Source: Negativibacillus sp. (GTDB lineage Bacteria; Bacillota; Clostridia; Oscillospirales; Ruminococcaceae). Taken from it: a DNA stretch of 59,382 nt. Position 1 is the stretch's first letter, and every line of letters starts with the position of its first letter. Positions 59,123-59,382 of this stretch are shown one piece after another. The notes under the pieces were generated by a model, which had not been told where the DNA came from, ran no database searches, and worked only from the letters and a program-made list of their open reading frames with translations. Both the position numbers and the translations under genes were made by a program. The stretch is taken from the NCBI GenBank assembly GCA_020024325.1, contig JAHHTY010000003.1, positions 1 through 59,382 of the forward strand, given 5' to 3'.

Positions 59123-59198
59123 GCTAGAGTGGCTCAGTTGGTAGAGCAGCTGATTCGTAATCAGCAGGCCGTGGGTTCAAGTCCCATCTCTAGCCCCA
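59123..59198 (+). tRNA. tRNA-Thr (anticodon CGU)
   Basis: All cloverleaf parts are present. The acceptor GCTAGAG (59123-59129) pairs with CTCTAGC (59188-59194). The D arm GCTC...GAGC is intact. The anticodon stem GCTGA/TCAGC closes the loop TTCGTAA with anticodon CGT, and the T arm reads GTGGGTTCAAGTCCCAT. The discriminator is C59195 and CCA is encoded (59196-59198). It reads ACG threonine codons. Confidence 0.97.
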
Positions 59199-59204
59199 GA
59201 GCTT

Positions 59205-59252
59205 AGCCCCTGAGAAATCGCTTAGTTATGCTGTTTTTCAGGGGCTTTATTT
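59205..59252 (+). terminator. Intrinsic terminator of the tRNA-Thr transcript
   Basis: AGCCCCTGA (59205-59213) pairs with TCAGGGGCT (59238-59246) and is followed by TTATTTTT. It begins only 7 nt past the tRNA CCA end. Confidence 0.85.
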
Positions 59253-59298
59253 TTGAATAAGCGTATTTTTACGGGGTTTTTAAAAATTGCAGAACAAG

Positions 59299-59327
59299 TT
59301 GACAAGACTAATCTCTCCTGTTAAGAT
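59299..59327 (+). promoter_or_regulatory. Consensus-like promoter pointing out of the window, with operator-like dyad
   Basis: TTGACA (59299-59304) and TAAGAT (59322-59327) are 17 bp apart. An inverted repeat, AAGACTA (59304-59310) with TAGTCTT (59327-59333), spans the spacer. GTTGACAA (59298-59305) also recurs inverted as TTGTCAAC (59354-59361). The gene it drives lies beyond the window. Confidence 0.6.
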
Positions 59328-59382
59328 AGTCTTTATTTACCTATTTTCTCTCATTGTCAACCTAAAATTACTTTTTTAGAAA

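Overview
The window looks like chromosome from a low-G+C, endospore-forming, anaerobic Firmicute of class Clostridia, probably near the Oscillospiraceae/Ruminococcaceae. The evidence is a complete spoIIIAA-AH operon, hrcA-grpE-dnaK-dnaJ under a CIRCE operator, a T-box leader, strong GGAGG-type ribosome binding sites with many TTG/GTG starts, and the anaerobic (CbiD/CbiG) cobalamin route. Species cannot be named from the sequence. Nearly all genes lie on the minus strand. Plus-strand genes are a YibE/F-type membrane protein, an ABC-F ATPase, a broken regulator remnant and a tRNA-Thr.

Layout: (1) 0.3-7.6 kb holds a long Xaa-Pro aminopeptidase and the heat-shock operon hrcA-grpE-dnaK-dnaJ, with sigma-A promoter and CIRCE. 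(2) 7.8-9.0 kb holds the divergent YibE/F gene. (3) 9.1-30.0 kb is a single run of 22 same-strand genes making adenosylcobalamin. It includes the tetrapyrrole genes hemB, hemC and a cobA-hemD fusion; the corrin-ring genes cbiD, cobI, cobM, cbiG, cobJ, cbiJ fused to a precorrin-2 dehydrogenase, cbiET, cbiC, cbiA and cbiP; and the nucleotide-loop genes cbiB, cobD, cobU, a second cobU-like gene, cobS, cobT, cobC and btuR. A cytidine-deaminase-like gene is embedded in the run. The operon has its own consensus promoter and I see no cobalamin riboswitch. No cobaltochelatase, hemA/hemL or cobalt transporter is in the window. (4) 30.1-31.2 kb holds a lipoprotein and an SGNH hydrolase, followed by a 740-bp gap with a candidate orphan structured RNA. 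(5) 32.0-37.0 kb is the whole spoIIIA operon, which builds the mother-cell/forespore channel. (6) 37.3-40.6 kb holds trmB-nagA and an L-cysteine desulfidase-like gene.

(7) 40.9-44.0 kb is an ABC transporter (trpX-trpY-trpZ type) behind a T-box leader whose apparent specifier codon is UGG, which implies tryptophan uptake induced by uncharged tRNA-Trp. (8) 44.2-46.4 kb is aroF-tyrA-aroQ, for tyrosine/phenylalanine synthesis. (9) 46.6-48.1 kb is a lone ABC exporter. (10) 48.7-56.5 kb is the conserved translation/transcription operon rimP-nusA-rnpM-ylxQ-infB-rbfA-nrnA-truB, preceded by a structured leader RNA with an intrinsic terminator. (11) 56.9-59.4 kb holds an ABC-F ATPase with a degenerate second ATP site, a LytTR-like remnant, a perfect 15-bp palindrome, tRNA-Thr(CGU) and an outward promoter at the window edge.

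Most of the window is well-conserved housekeeping content. The observations most worth a second look are two cobU-type genes with complementary motif loss on either side of cobS, an apparent CTG start for cbiD, the orphan RNA near 31.4 kb, the rimP leader RNA, and the regulator remnant beside the tRNA. Start codons and motifs were read by eye; no alignment or search was run.
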